NCBI GenBank assembly: GCA_043777315.1
Contig: JAYVPW010000061.1
Location: 1-64,000 of the forward strand
DNA length: 64,000 bases
Direction of reading: 5' to 3'
From: CAIURC01 sp043777315
GTDB taxonomy: Bacteria > Verrucomicrobiota > Verrucomicrobiia > Chthoniobacterales > Chthoniobacteraceae
Shown: in pieces, positions 41,794 through 50,759 of the stretch
How the letters are laid out: every line of letters begins with the position of its first letter
Numbering within the stretch: position 1 is the first letter of the stretch
Notes under the pieces: model-generated
What the model was told of the DNA's origin: nothing
Seen by the model: the letters and a program-made list of their open reading frames with translations, nothing else
The model's database searches: none
Made by a program: the position numbers and the translations under genes

Positions 41794-44700
41794 TTATTTC
41801 ACGTCGTGCCCGGCTGGGCTCAGTGCTTCCTTGCGCAGGTTGAGCAGGCGCTCGCGGACCACTTCGTCGTAACCGGAGCGGTGCATCGTCGCCAGCGCCT
41901 TTTCTGCGGCCTCGGCGGCGGCGGGGTGTTCGCCCGCTTTGTCGGCGAACTCGCTGAGCAGCCACTGCGAACGCCAGTCCTCCGGGTCGAGCTGGACCGC
42001 CCGGCGCGCGGCGGCGAGCGCCGCTTCCGGTTGTCGGCGCTCGTCGGCGAGAAGAGCGTGCGCGCGTCGGAGCGAGGGCTCACGCGGGCCGAGCGGCGCG
42101 GCTTGTTCGAGCAGAAATTCGAGATCCTCGGGAGGCCGCGCGTTGAATGAAGTTGCCTTCATGAAAAGCAGTTCGACGTAGCGCCCCCATGCGCGCGGAT
42201 CATGCGGCTCCATCCTGGCCAGCGCCGCGAGCGCACGGTCGGAATCGATTTCGGTCACGAGCGTGGCGTAATCCGCAAAGCCCATCTGCGACGAGGGCGA
42301 GATGGAGCGCTCCGCGTGGCTTGCGTAAAACCACCGCGCGGTGCGCGAGAAAAGGTCATCGCCGGAAATCGATGCGAGCTTCGTGGCGACGACGGCGCAT
42401 TCCGCGGCGCCGATGCGGTGGAGCATTCCCTGCACATCGAGCCGTTGCGCGGCGACTGCTTCGGCCCATTCGGCGAGCCACGCGGGCGGCGGCGTATTGG
42501 GCGCGGGGACATCCCACGCGAGCGCCATCCCGGCACCACCGCCCAGTAGTCGGGTCCCGTCGCGGGTCCAGCGGATGTAGTAAGCGACTGGATCGCGGTA
42601 ATTCCGACCGCGTGCATAAAGCGGGAGCCGGTCGGAGATGGGCCGCCCCGTCTGGCGGTCCCACAGCCGCACGCTGCCGTCGTGCGAAGTGGTCGCGAGC
42701 CGCTGATTGTCGGGGCAAAATTTCACCTCGAAGACCGGCTGCTCGTGCACGAGCGGCTCCGCGATTTCGCGACCTTCCGGGATCGACCAGAGGCGCACGC
42801 TTTCATCGGAAGACGAAGTCGCGAGCGCGCGATCATCGGGGCTGAAATCCATCGACGTCACCGCGGTGCGATGTTGCATCCACGGGGTGACCGGCTGGCC
42901 ATCCGCGATCCGCCAGACGCGCACCCGGCCGTCGATCGAGCCGGCGGCGAACATCGTTCCGCTCGCGTTGAGCGCGAGCGTCTGCACCGGCGCGCTGTAT
43001 TCCGCATCGGGCGCCGACGGCTGGCCGGTGGACGTGTCGAAGATGCTCGCGACGTAACGCTTTCCCTCGATCAGCACGGCGCGCGCGCCGTCGGGTGTGA
43101 GGGCGCAGGTGGTGAGGCATTCACCGATGGGCGGGACGCGCTGCGCCCCTTTTTTGAAGTCCCAGATTTGCGCGTGGCCACCCGCGGATTCCATGACGAA
43201 CAGCGAGTCGCCGGCGCGTGGGAAAAACAGTCCGCCGAGCCACGCGTGCGTCGGCAGAGCGGGGCGTGCGCTTTTGCCGGTGCGCGCGTCCCAGACGCGG
43301 ATTTGCTGATCCTTTGTGCCGCCGGTCAGGAGCTGATCGCCGGCAGGGTTGAAGGTGAGACACCACGAGGTCTCGCCGTGATCGACCGTGCCGACGCGAC
43401 GCCCCGTTTTGAAATCCCAAATGGTCGCGCCATGATTGTCCGAGACAGCGAGCAGCGACTCGTCTGCATTCAGCACGAAGGGCGGGAAAAAAACATCGAG
43501 CCCGAAGAGCATCGGATGCGCTTCGGACGCCGCGACCTCCCACAGCGTGACCGCGCCCGCCGCGTCTCCGATGGCCACGCGCGTGCCGTCGCGATTCAAG
43601 CTGGCGCACTCCACGCCTGCGCCGGGGCGGATGCCGGCGCAGACCGGAATGCCGGTCGCGACATCGCGCACGCGCACCGCCTGCTCCGTGCGCGAGAGCA
43701 GCCGCGCGCTGTTCGCGCTGTAGCGCACGCCGCCGATCATGGAGCCCTGCGGCCACGCGCTTCCGCGCTCCTCGCCGTGGTCGGCGGAGAAAAAGCGAAC
43801 GGTGCGGCTGAGCGTCGCGACCGCGAATGTTTGTCCGGCGGGGTTCAGGTCGAATCCGGCGATCTTTTCGTGAGCGTCGATCGTCCACGGCAGGCGCTCG
43901 CCTTTCTCGAAATCGAATCCACCCACGAACGAAAAGCCCTTGTAGAAAAGCCGCGAGCCGTCGCGCGAGAAGGTGAGCGAGCTGGCGACGCCGTCGGTCG
44001 CGAGCGTCCGCTCGATCCGCTGCGATTCGATGTTCCAGACGACGAGCTCGTGCTGGTCGGTGCTGACCGCGAGGCGCTTGCCGTCGGGGTGAAGGGCGAG
44101 GCCTTCAATGCGTGCATCGGTTTTTAGCTCCGCCACCGGTTGCCCGGTTTCCACGTTCCAGACTTTTACGTCCGGGCTGCGTGTGACGGTCACGATCCGC
44201 GCGCCGTCCCCGAGGAATTGTGCGTCGGCGAAATCGCGATGCGGGAGGCGGCCCGGATGCACGAGCGGCGGAGTGATCGCTTTGAGTGTCCGTGTTTCAA
44301 AAACCTGCGAATCCTGGCCAATCGCCACGAAACGGCTCCCGTCGCCGGTGAAACGGATGCCTCGCAGGTCCTCGTCGTGTGCGACCGCGACCGGCGGGGC
44401 GAGCGACAGTTCGGTCGTTGTGTCCCACGCGTGGATGCGATCCTTCGTCACGCTGATCAGCGTCTTGCCATCCGGCGACCATTCGGCGGCGAAGACGGAG
44501 CTACCGTGTTCCAGCGGCTTCATCAGCGGACGCGCGAAACTGCGGTCGCGCAGCGCGGAGACGAGGCGCGCGGCGGTGAGTCGATCGCCGGGCTGGCGGC
44601 GCAGCACCGCGGCGAGATACGCGAGCCCGCCGGGCGCATCGTCTTCCTCGAAAAGTCGCTCCGCGTGCTGGAGCTGCATGCGCGTGAGCATCTCGTCAGA

Positions 44701-46284
44701 TTTCGCGTGCGCGGCGGTTTCCGCCTGTGTGCTGCGTTCCGCGCGTGCGCGGCTCTCATGCGCCGCGCGGGCTTGGTGAAAAGCGAACGCCGCAAGCGCC
44801 CCGACGAGCGCGACGACGACGAGAGCCGCCCCCGCCGCGCGCAGGATTCCCCGGCGAAAGGCGCGCTTCTCGAGCCCGGCCAGCCGCGCCGCCTCCACCT
44901 CGCGCGCCGCCCCGCGCAGTGGCAACGCGCGCAGATTCACTGCCAGCGCGGCGGGTCCGGCGAAACGTTTCTGCGGATCGCCGGCGACGCATTTTTGGAT
45001 GTCCTCCCGCAGCAGCGGGTCGGTGATTTCCTCCGCCCAGTCCGAGGTCAGCGGTTGCGCGAGATCGCCGCGGATCAACTGCCAGAGCACGACGCCGAGC
45101 GAATAGATGTCGCTGCGCGTCGTCGCGGGATGCCCGGCCACGAGCTCGGGCGCGAGATACATTTGCGTGCCGGTCGCGGAGCCGGAGATCATCGTTTGCG
45201 TGAAGCCGAGGCGGGTCACGCCGGCGAGCGCTTCCTCGCTCACCACCTGGCCGATGCCGAAGTCGGTGAGCTTCGCGCGCGGCTCCGCGCTGTCGTCGGT
45301 GAGCAAAATATTCGACGGCTTCACGTCGCGATGAATCACGCCCGCGTCGTGCGCCGCTGGCAGCGCGTCCGCGATTTGCGCGACGATTTCCAACCGCGCG
45401 GCGAGCGGCACCTCGGCCAACGGGCGCGCGGCGGACCACTCCGCGAGGTTCGGCCCCGCGACGTAATCCATCACGAGGTAAAACGGTGGCTCGTCGAAAA
45501 ACACGTCGTGGATCGCGACGATGCCGGGATGTTCGCCGACGCGCTCGCGCAGGATGCGAAAGAGCGTGACCTCGCGTTTCAGCGAGCGAACGCGGTCGGC
45601 TTTGAAGCAAAACTTGAAAACGCGCTGCTGCTTGAGCTGCTCGTGCCGCGCGAGCCAGACCTCGCCGAAGCCGCCTTCGCCGAGCGCGCGCTCCAGCACC
45701 CAGCGCGTCGCCGGCACGACCGCGCCCACCGCGGGACGCCAGCCGAGCACCGGCTCCTCGTCCGACGCGATAAAGCGATGCGCCTTTTTCGAATCGCCCG
45801 GCGGCGCGAGCGCGGCGCGTCCCGACTCGCCGACTTCGCAGACCTCGACCGGCTCCTCGACGCCTTTCATTTCGTAGCGCCCGTGATTGAGCCACGTCAG
45901 CTCGCCTAGCCCGTTGAGCTCCTGCCCGCGCAGCACCTGCCGCGCGTTGTCGAATGCAAAGCGCGAGAGCAAAATCTGGTCGCCATCGCCGAGCGACATC
46001 ACCCGCGCGGCGGTGTCGATTTGGATGCCGAAAAGATCGCGATGCGGCTCGACGCGCTCGCTAATGAAGATCTCGCCGACGTGAATGCCGATGCGGTCGG
46101 AGATTGGGCGTTCGCACTTGGCCGCGAGTTCGCGCGTGGCCTTCTGCGCGAGCAGCGCGAAGTGCGCGGCATCGCTGGGCCGCGTGAAGACGATGAAAAA
46201 CGAGTCGCCTGCGGTGCTGATTTCCTCCGCTTCGGGAAACTGCGCGAGGGTCTCGCGGAGCAGCGCGTGATGCTGCCCGATCAA
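41794..46284 (-). CDS. Adenylate cyclase-Ser/Thr kinase-WD40 signalling protein (main frame)
   Basis: A 1496-residue frame. Residues 1-150 are most of a class III cyclase domain (TAGDSFFIVF metal Asp, DRIGIHVGEIF). A Ser/Thr kinase follows at about 190-460 (GEGGFGEVWLA, Lys in VFKFCFK, HRDVKPSNILL, DFGIGQV), then a membrane helix near 485-505 and a WD40 propeller at about 590-1345 (many blades of the AEWSPDGKTLIS type). It ends with TPR-like helices. The first strand of the cyclase domain is missing; it lies upstream in another frame (46281-46496). The break is an 11-bp tandem duplication. A TTG at 46284 overlaps the upstream TGA and could restart translation. It would act at the inner membrane. 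Confidence 0.88.
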   Translation of the reverse strand: MIGQHHALLRETLAQFPEAEEISTAGDSFFIVFTRPSDAAHFALLAQKATRELAAKCERPISDRIGIHVGEIFISERVEPHRDLFGIQIDTAARVMSLGDGDQILLSRFAFDNARQVLRGQELNGLGELTWLNHGRYEMKGVEEPVEVCEVGESGRAALAPPGDSKKAHRFIASDEEPVLGWRPAVGAVVPATRWVLERALGEGGFGEVWLARHEQLKQQRVFKFCFKADRVRSLKREVTLFRILRERVGEHPGIVAIHDVFFDEPPFYLVMDYVAGPNLAEWSAARPLAEVPLAARLEIVAQIADALPAAHDAGVIHRDVKPSNILLTDDSAEPRAKLTDFGIGQVVSEEALAGVTRLGFTQTMISGSATGTQMYLAPELVAGHPATTRSDIYSLGVVLWQLIRGDLAQPLTSDWAEEITDPLLREDIQKCVAGDPQKRFAGPAALAVNLRALPLRGAAREVEAARLAGLEKRAFRRGILRAAGAALVVVALVGALAAFAFHQARAAHESRARAERSTQAETAAHAKSDEMLTRMQLQHAERLFEEDDAPGGLAYLAAVLRRQPGDRLTAARLVSALRDRSFARPLMKPLEHGSSVFAAEWSPDGKTLISVTKDRIHAWDTTTELSLAPPVAVAHDEDLRGIRFTGDGSRFVAIGQDSQVFETRTLKAITPPLVHPGRLPHRDFADAQFLGDGARIVTVTRSPDVKVWNVETGQPVAELKTDARIEGLALHPDGKRLAVSTDQHELVVWNIESQRIERTLATDGVASSLTFSRDGSRLFYKGFSFVGGFDFEKGERLPWTIDAHEKIAGFDLNPAGQTFAVATLSRTVRFFSADHGEERGSAWPQGSMIGGVRYSANSARLLSRTEQAVRVRDVATGIPVCAGIRPGAGVECASLNRDGTRVAIGDAAGAVTLWEVAASEAHPMLFGLDVFFPPFVLNADESLLAVSDNHGATIWDFKTGRRVGTVDHGETSWCLTFNPAGDQLLTGGTKDQQIRVWDARTGKSARPALPTHAWLGGLFFPRAGDSLFVMESAGGHAQIWDFKKGAQRVPPIGECLTTCALTPDGARAVLIEGKRYVASIFDTSTGQPSAPDAEYSAPVQTLALNASGTMFAAGSIDGRVRVWRIADGQPVTPWMQHRTAVTSMDFSPDDRALATSSSDESVRLWSIPEGREIAEPLVHEQPVFEVKFCPDNQRLATTSHDGSVRLWDRQTGRPISDRLPLYARGRNYRDPVAYYIRWTRDGTRLLGGGAGMALAWDVPAPNTPPPAWLAEWAEAVAAQRLDVQGMLHRIGAAECAVVATKLASISGDDLFSRTARWFYASHAERSISPSSQMGFADYATLVTEIDSDRALAALARMEPHDPRAWGRYVELLFMKATSFNARPPEDLEFLLEQAAPLGPREPSLRRAHALLADERRQPEAALAAARRAVQLDPEDWRSQWLLSEFADKAGEHPAAAEAAEKALATMHRSGYDEVVRERLLNLRKEALSPAGHDVK

Positions 46285-46496
46285 CTCGATGGCCGCTTGA
46301 TCGCCGCTTGATCGCCGAGGATTTGCTTCAGCTTCGTCGAGCCGACGAGGTCGGTGAAAAGCATCGTGAGCAGCGCGATGCGATGCTTGCGCCGGAAGGC
46401 ATCGACGCGCTCGCGGTCCGGCGAAACATTCGACACCGGACTCGTGCTCTTCACATCGGACAGCTCCGGACCCTGAGCTGGCTGCAGTGTGCTCAC
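46281..46496 (-). pseudogene. 5' fragment of the cyclase-kinase gene, cut off by a frameshift
   Basis: A 71-codon frame starting at GTG 46496. Its HRIALLTMLFTDLVGSTKLK is the first strand of a class III cyclase, with the metal Asp in FTDLVGST. It then reads LGDQAAIKRPSS and stops. If one 11-base unit of the tandem duplication at 46292-46313 is removed, the frame reads LGDQAAIELIGQHHALLRET without a break into the large downstream frame. The original gene therefore started here, 6 bases after the lipoprotein gene. Confidence 0.82.
46292..46313. repeat. 11-bp perfect tandem duplication causing a frameshift
   Basis: GCCGCTTGATC occurs twice in tandem (46292-46302 and 46303-46313, plus strand), followed by a further GCCG of partial third-copy sequence. 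Eleven is not a multiple of three, so the two-copy state shifts the frame of the cyclase-kinase gene. The one-copy state would join the two frames. Such short tandem units can be gained and lost by slippage. Confidence 0.9.
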
Positions 46497-46502
46497 GTTA
46501 TG

Positions 46503-47027
46503 CTACGAGCCGCTGCCGACATACTCCGCCGCGTAGGTCTCGAACTTCGCCGTCGAGCCGACCGCGGGAGTGCTTTCGACGTCGTAAACATTATTGCCGA
46601 CGACCGACTGCGATTGCGTGTCCCAGATCATCACGGACTTCTGCGCCTTCGGCGAAGTGCGCTCGTCTTTCACGGTGTCCACCGCGATGTAGCGCACGCG
46701 TTTCTTTTTCAAGGTCGCCTTTTTCTCGACCGAAAGGCGGCCGTAATAAACTCGCGCGCGCTGCTCCGCGAGCTGCCGCTGCCGCTCGGTCGCCTGATGT
46801 TTCGCGATGACGTAAGTCGTCGCTGCGACGATCGCGCCGACCGCCGCGCCGGTCGCCAGCGAGCCCGCCGTGTTCATCCCCGCAGCGCGGGCGATCGTTC
46901 CCGCAGCGATGGCGCTCGCGCCGCCGAAGACCGCGGCGTTTTCGCCCGGAGTGAGGTTCTCGCAACCCGCGACGCCGAGGGTGATCGTCGCGAGCAAAAC
47001 CGTGGATTTGATGGTGCCGGATTTCAT
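46503..47027 (-). CDS. Predicted lipoprotein
   Basis: A 174-residue protein with a type II signal peptide (KSTVLLATITLGVAGC, lipobox LGVAGC, Cys 22) followed by a Gly/Ala-rich segment that may insert in a membrane (about 30-75, FGGASAIAAG, ATGAAVGAIVAATTYVIA). A charged region and an ordered C-terminal part follow. It lies between the two Ser/Thr kinase genes, 84 bases after one and 6 before the other, so it is probably cotranscribed with them. No known domain was recognised. The ATG at 47027 fits the signal peptide. Confidence 0.8.
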   Translation of the reverse strand: MKSGTIKSTVLLATITLGVAGCENLTPGENAAVFGGASAIAAGTIARAAGMNTAGSLATGAAVGAIVAATTYVIAKHQATERQRQLAEQRARVYYGRLSVEKKATLKKKRVRYIAVDTVKDERTSPKAQKSVMIWDTQSQSVVGNNVYDVESTPAVGSTAKFETYAAEYVGSGS

Positions 47028-47111
47028 GGTGAAGCCGGTTTTAAAGACGCCCCCGGGGCGAGGCAAGGCAAAGCCGGGCGCGCGTCCCGCGGACTCGCGC
47101 GCGGTCGCGGA

Positions 47112-50100
47112 CTACTTCGCCGCGGGCACTTCGATGCCGTGCGCGCGGCACCAATCCGCCGCGAGCCGGTTCCCGGCGACCGCCGCTTTTTTATACCATT
47201 CCTGCGCTTTGAGTTGGTTCGCGCCGACGCCCATCCCGCCCTCGAAACAGAGCGCGTAGTAAAACATGCAATTGCCGTCGCCGATTGCGATGCCCTTCAA
47301 GAAAAGCTCCACCGCTTTCTTCGGATCGGCCTTCACTCCGTCGCCTTTCATGTAGAGAACGCCGAGGTCGCCGGTCGCCACGGCGTAGCCGCGTTCGTGC
47401 GCGCGAGAGAGGAGCTCGAACGCCTTTTTGAAATCCTTCTCCACCCCGAGACCCTGATGGTAGCAGGTGCCGAGGAGGTCCATCGCGTAAAGATTCCCGC
47501 CGTCCGCGGCCTCGCGCAGATACTCGATCGCGCGCCGTTCGTCGCGCTTCACGCCCTTGCCGCGCAGGTAGCATTCGCCGACTAAATACTTCGCGGCGAC
47601 GTCGCCTTTGTCCGCCGCTTCTCGAAAGCAGAGGAACGCCTTCCCGAGGTCGCGCTCGCGGCCGGCGACGCCATTCGAGAGCATCAGCCCGAGCTGCCGC
47701 GTCGCTGCCACCTGCCCGCGCGCGGAAGCGGCGGAATACCAATTGAACGCGATCTCCGGTTCCGTTTTCCGGACCTCGTCGGCGAGGAACATCATCGCCG
47801 CGAGGATGTCGGCATTGGCCGCCTCCGTGATCAGCTCGCGGAGCGCGGGAAATTCGCGCGCGTTCACCTCGTCCGGGCGTGTCCGCAGGTTTTCGAGGAT
47901 CGCGTTGAGATGCACTTTCGCGGTGTCGGTCTCGGGATGTTCGTGCGCGATTTTCAGCCACGCGCGGAGGCACGCGGGCCAGTCCTCTTTGGCCTCCACC
48001 GCGTCCGCTTCGCTGATCGCCATTTTCAGCAAATCCTGCCGCGTGGGCGGGGGCGGTGGAGCCGGTGTGGGCACAGGCACGGGCACGGGCACCGGCGTGG
48101 GAAGTGGCTTGGGCACAGGGATCGGCGGCACCTCGTCGATCTGCTGCGGCGGTTCTTCCGGCGCGGGCGCGACCGCCGCCGCCACTTCTTTTTTCGGCGG
48201 CTGCGCGAAATAATAGATCGCCGCGCCGGCCATCGCGGTCACGAGCACGATCGCGAAAATCGCGACCGGCATCCTGCTCGCGGGCCGGCCTGGCACCGCC
48301 ACCGGAGGCGGCGCGACGGGCTCCCGCATCTGCGACCGCGACCCGTGCGAGGACGGCGGCGCGGGCACCCGATTCGCGACTTCCGCCGGAGTCGTCCGCG
48401 AGACGTGGCCCGTGCTCTCGTGGCGCTTCACTTCCAGCACGCCGACGCCCTCCAGCGACCGGTGAAATTCCCGCGCGCTCGGATACGACCGCGCCGGGTC
48501 CAGCGCGCGGCGCAGCACATCGTTCCCCTGCTCCGAAAGCGTCGCCAGCGGCGTGTAACGCAGCGCCCCACCCGAGCCGAAAGCCAGCGGCGCGACCGTC
48601 CCGCCGAGCAGTTCATACGCGATCGTCGCCAGCGCCTGGATGCAGCGCGTCCGCGTGTCCACCCCGCCCGCCGTCCCCTGCGGCGACGCCCCGGCGGCGA
48701 TCGTCTGCCGCCCCGCCCACGTCTCCGATGCCGAGAGCTCCCGCGTCAGCCCCAGCGGATTCACCTTCACCGAGAATTCCGGCCACGACCCCACCGGCTG
48801 CCGCAGCCGCTCCTCCTTCGTAAAAACCGACCCGCCGCCGAAATGCACGAACACCTGATGCAGCGCCAGATCGAGCCGCTTCAGCCCCGCCGTCACCGCG
48901 GCATCCACGCCCTCCGCCGCCTGCGCGAGCAGCGCCAGCACTTCCTCCGCGTGCAGTTCGCGCCGCGCCCGCAGCAGCTCCAGGAGCGAAAAGCCGACCG
49001 TCCATTCCATCGCGATGAAGCTCGCCGTCTCCGTCGTCTCCAGCGCGTCCACCCGCAGCAAATTCGCGTGCCGCACCGCCGCCGTCCTTTCCACCTCGCG
49101 CTCCAGTTGGGTGTAAGTCGCCGCGTCCTCGCGCAAATCGCTCCCGAGCAAAAGCAGCCGCACCTCCGTCCCGCCCGTCAGATCCCGCGCGTGAAAAACG
49201 TGCCCCGTATTCGTCTCCCCGAGATCCTCGATGATCTCGTACCGCCCCGCCACCGTCGCCCCGGCCTCGAATTTCCCCCCCGCCATCTCCCGCGACGCAT
49301 CGTCCAGCACCGTCGCGAAATTCTCCTCCCCCGCCACCGCCGCCGCCATCGCACTGCCGCCTCCCGCGATCGCCTCCGCGCACTCCTCGATCTCCCGCCG
49401 CAGCTCCACCGGCGTCTGCGGGCGCGCCGCCGGATCCTTCTCCAGCATCCTTTGCAAAAGCCCCGCCAGCGGCGCCGGCAGATCGCCCAGCCGCTCGAAA
49501 GGCGGCGGCTTCGACAAATGCTGACTCATCACCTGCGCCATCGACCCCGCAAAAGGCGTCTGCCCGCAAAGCATGTACCACAGCGTCACCCCGAGCGAAT
49601 AGATGTCCGAGCGCACATCGATCTCCCGCTCCTCCAGTTGCTCCGGACTCGCGAAATGCGGCGTCCCCACAAACCCGCCCGACGACAGCGTCGCCGACAG
49701 CTCCTCGCTCTCCCCGACCCCCGTCGCCTTCGCCAGCCCGAAGTCGATCACCTTCGTCACCAGCTCATCATCCTCCCGCACCAGCATCAGATTCGCCGGC
49801 TTCAGATCCCGATGCACCAGCCCGTATTGCAGCCCCGCATTCAACGCGCGCGCCACTTGCGCCGCGATCTGCAACGCCACCGCCGGCGCCAGCGCACCCT
49901 GCCGCTTGATCAGCGCATCCACCGTCTCCCCATCGATGAACTCCATCGCATAAAAATACGCCTCCCCCTCGATCCCCAGATGGAAGACCGACGCCACATG
50001 CCGATGCCGCAGCTTCGCCGCCGACCGCGCCTCCCGGATGAAGCGCGCCCGCGCCACCTCACTATTCAGATACGCCCCATTGATCACCTTCAGCGCCACC

Positions 50101-50225
50101 GGAATCCGCAGGCTCGTATCGAACGCCTTGTAAGTGATCCCCATCGCCCCGCGCCCCAGCTCGAATGGCGACCCATCCTCCCGCGTCAGCACTTCATAGT
50201 GGTCGAAAATGAGAGTCTCAGGCAT
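47112..50225 (-). CDS. Ser/Thr protein kinase with pseudokinase and Sel1 repeats
   Basis: A 1037-residue protein. Residues about 20-290 form an active-looking Hanks kinase (LGRGAMGITYKAFD, ALKVI, HRDLKPANLML, DFGLAKA, FASPEQLE). About 322-595 resembles a second kinase but lacks the key residues: the beta3 Lys is replaced (EVRLLLLG) and the HRD region reads KRLDLALHQVF, so it is a pseudokinase. A membrane helix follows at about 652-672, then a Pro-rich linker and five or six Sel1 repeats at about 820-1035 (AAKYLVGECYLRGKGV, AMDLLGTCYHQGLGV). The start MPETLIFDHYEVL (50225) is chosen because upstream codons are Arg-rich and unconserved. Confidence 0.9.
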   Translation of the reverse strand: MPETLIFDHYEVLTREDGSPFELGRGAMGITYKAFDTSLRIPVALKVINGAYLNSEVARARFIREARSAAKLRHRHVASVFHLGIEGEAYFYAMEFIDGETVDALIKRQGALAPAVALQIAAQVARALNAGLQYGLVHRDLKPANLMLVREDDELVTKVIDFGLAKATGVGESEELSATLSSGGFVGTPHFASPEQLEEREIDVRSDIYSLGVTLWYMLCGQTPFAGSMAQVMSQHLSKPPPFERLGDLPAPLAGLLQRMLEKDPAARPQTPVELRREIEECAEAIAGGGSAMAAAVAGEENFATVLDDASREMAGGKFEAGATVAGRYEIIEDLGETNTGHVFHARDLTGGTEVRLLLLGSDLREDAATYTQLEREVERTAAVRHANLLRVDALETTETASFIAMEWTVGFSLLELLRARRELHAEEVLALLAQAAEGVDAAVTAGLKRLDLALHQVFVHFGGGSVFTKEERLRQPVGSWPEFSVKVNPLGLTRELSASETWAGRQTIAAGASPQGTAGGVDTRTRCIQALATIAYELLGGTVAPLAFGSGGALRYTPLATLSEQGNDVLRRALDPARSYPSAREFHRSLEGVGVLEVKRHESTGHVSRTTPAEVANRVPAPPSSHGSRSQMREPVAPPPVAVPGRPASRMPVAIFAIVLVTAMAGAAIYYFAQPPKKEVAAAVAPAPEEPPQQIDEVPPIPVPKPLPTPVPVPVPVPTPAPPPPPTRQDLLKMAISEADAVEAKEDWPACLRAWLKIAHEHPETDTAKVHLNAILENLRTRPDEVNAREFPALRELITEAANADILAAMMFLADEVRKTEPEIAFNWYSAASARGQVAATRQLGLMLSNGVAGRERDLGKAFLCFREAADKGDVAAKYLVGECYLRGKGVKRDERRAIEYLREAADGGNLYAMDLLGTCYHQGLGVEKDFKKAFELLSRAHERGYAVATGDLGVLYMKGDGVKADPKKAVELFLKGIAIGDGNCMFYYALCFEGGMGVGANQLKAQEWYKKAAVAGNRLAADWCRAHGIEVPAAK

Positions 50226-50759
50226 CGCGCAAGCCCCCCGACCTTGCCCGCCCGCCTCATCCCCCGCAACCCGCAAACGCCCGTCGCTACCCACCCGCCG
50301 GCTCGCACATCGGCCGCGTCGTCGCCGCGGGCAGTGCGCTCCCGGCCGTTTGCAAATCGACGATTTCCTCCCGCACCAGCTCTCAGAGCATGTGATACGT
50401 CTGCTCCTCCTCCGCGCCGTCGCAGACGCCGCGGGGCCTTGCGCACCGCCTCCCCGAGCTCCCGTCCGCTGCGCGCAAACTGCCCACCGCCCCAACCCAC
50501 GCCCGGACACCGCAAACCGCACCAGATCGGGGAAAGTTTCTCAGTCAGCAGCGTGTGTTGCTGCGTCGTGGGTGCGATCGGGGCGGATGATTCGCCCGGC
50601 AGCGAGCGCGGGCCCTCCTGCGCCGAGAGTCGCGAGGGCGTCTGGAGGGGTGGTTAAAAATGGAGGTGTTTGAGATCGCAGGAATAGGGGACGGGGCGCG
50701 GCGCGCGAGTTTGTTTGCCTTCCGGGCGACGCTCTTGTGCGATGCGCGCTCGAGAAATC
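50226..50759. other. 534-base intergenic region between divergent signalling genes
   Basis: This GC-rich stretch separates the kinase (minus) from the FHA-cyclase (plus). The minus frame is open upstream of the kinase to 50522, but the translation is Arg/Gly/Ala-rich with no conserved pattern, and the plus frames there look random. It presumably holds both promoters; I could not pick convincing -35/-10 pairs. No tRNA or palindrome is seen. Confidence 0.6.

Noticed and set aside
50226..50522. A longer N-terminus for the kinase-Sel1 protein
   Set aside because: The extension is Arg/Gly/Ala-rich and unpatterned; the ATG at 50225 puts the kinase fold close to the N-terminus as usual.
47910..50657. 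A plus-strand frame of 915 codons opposite the kinase-Sel1 gene
   Set aside because: Its translation is dominated by Arg, His and Pro without motifs, while the minus strand shows clear kinase and Sel1 patterns.
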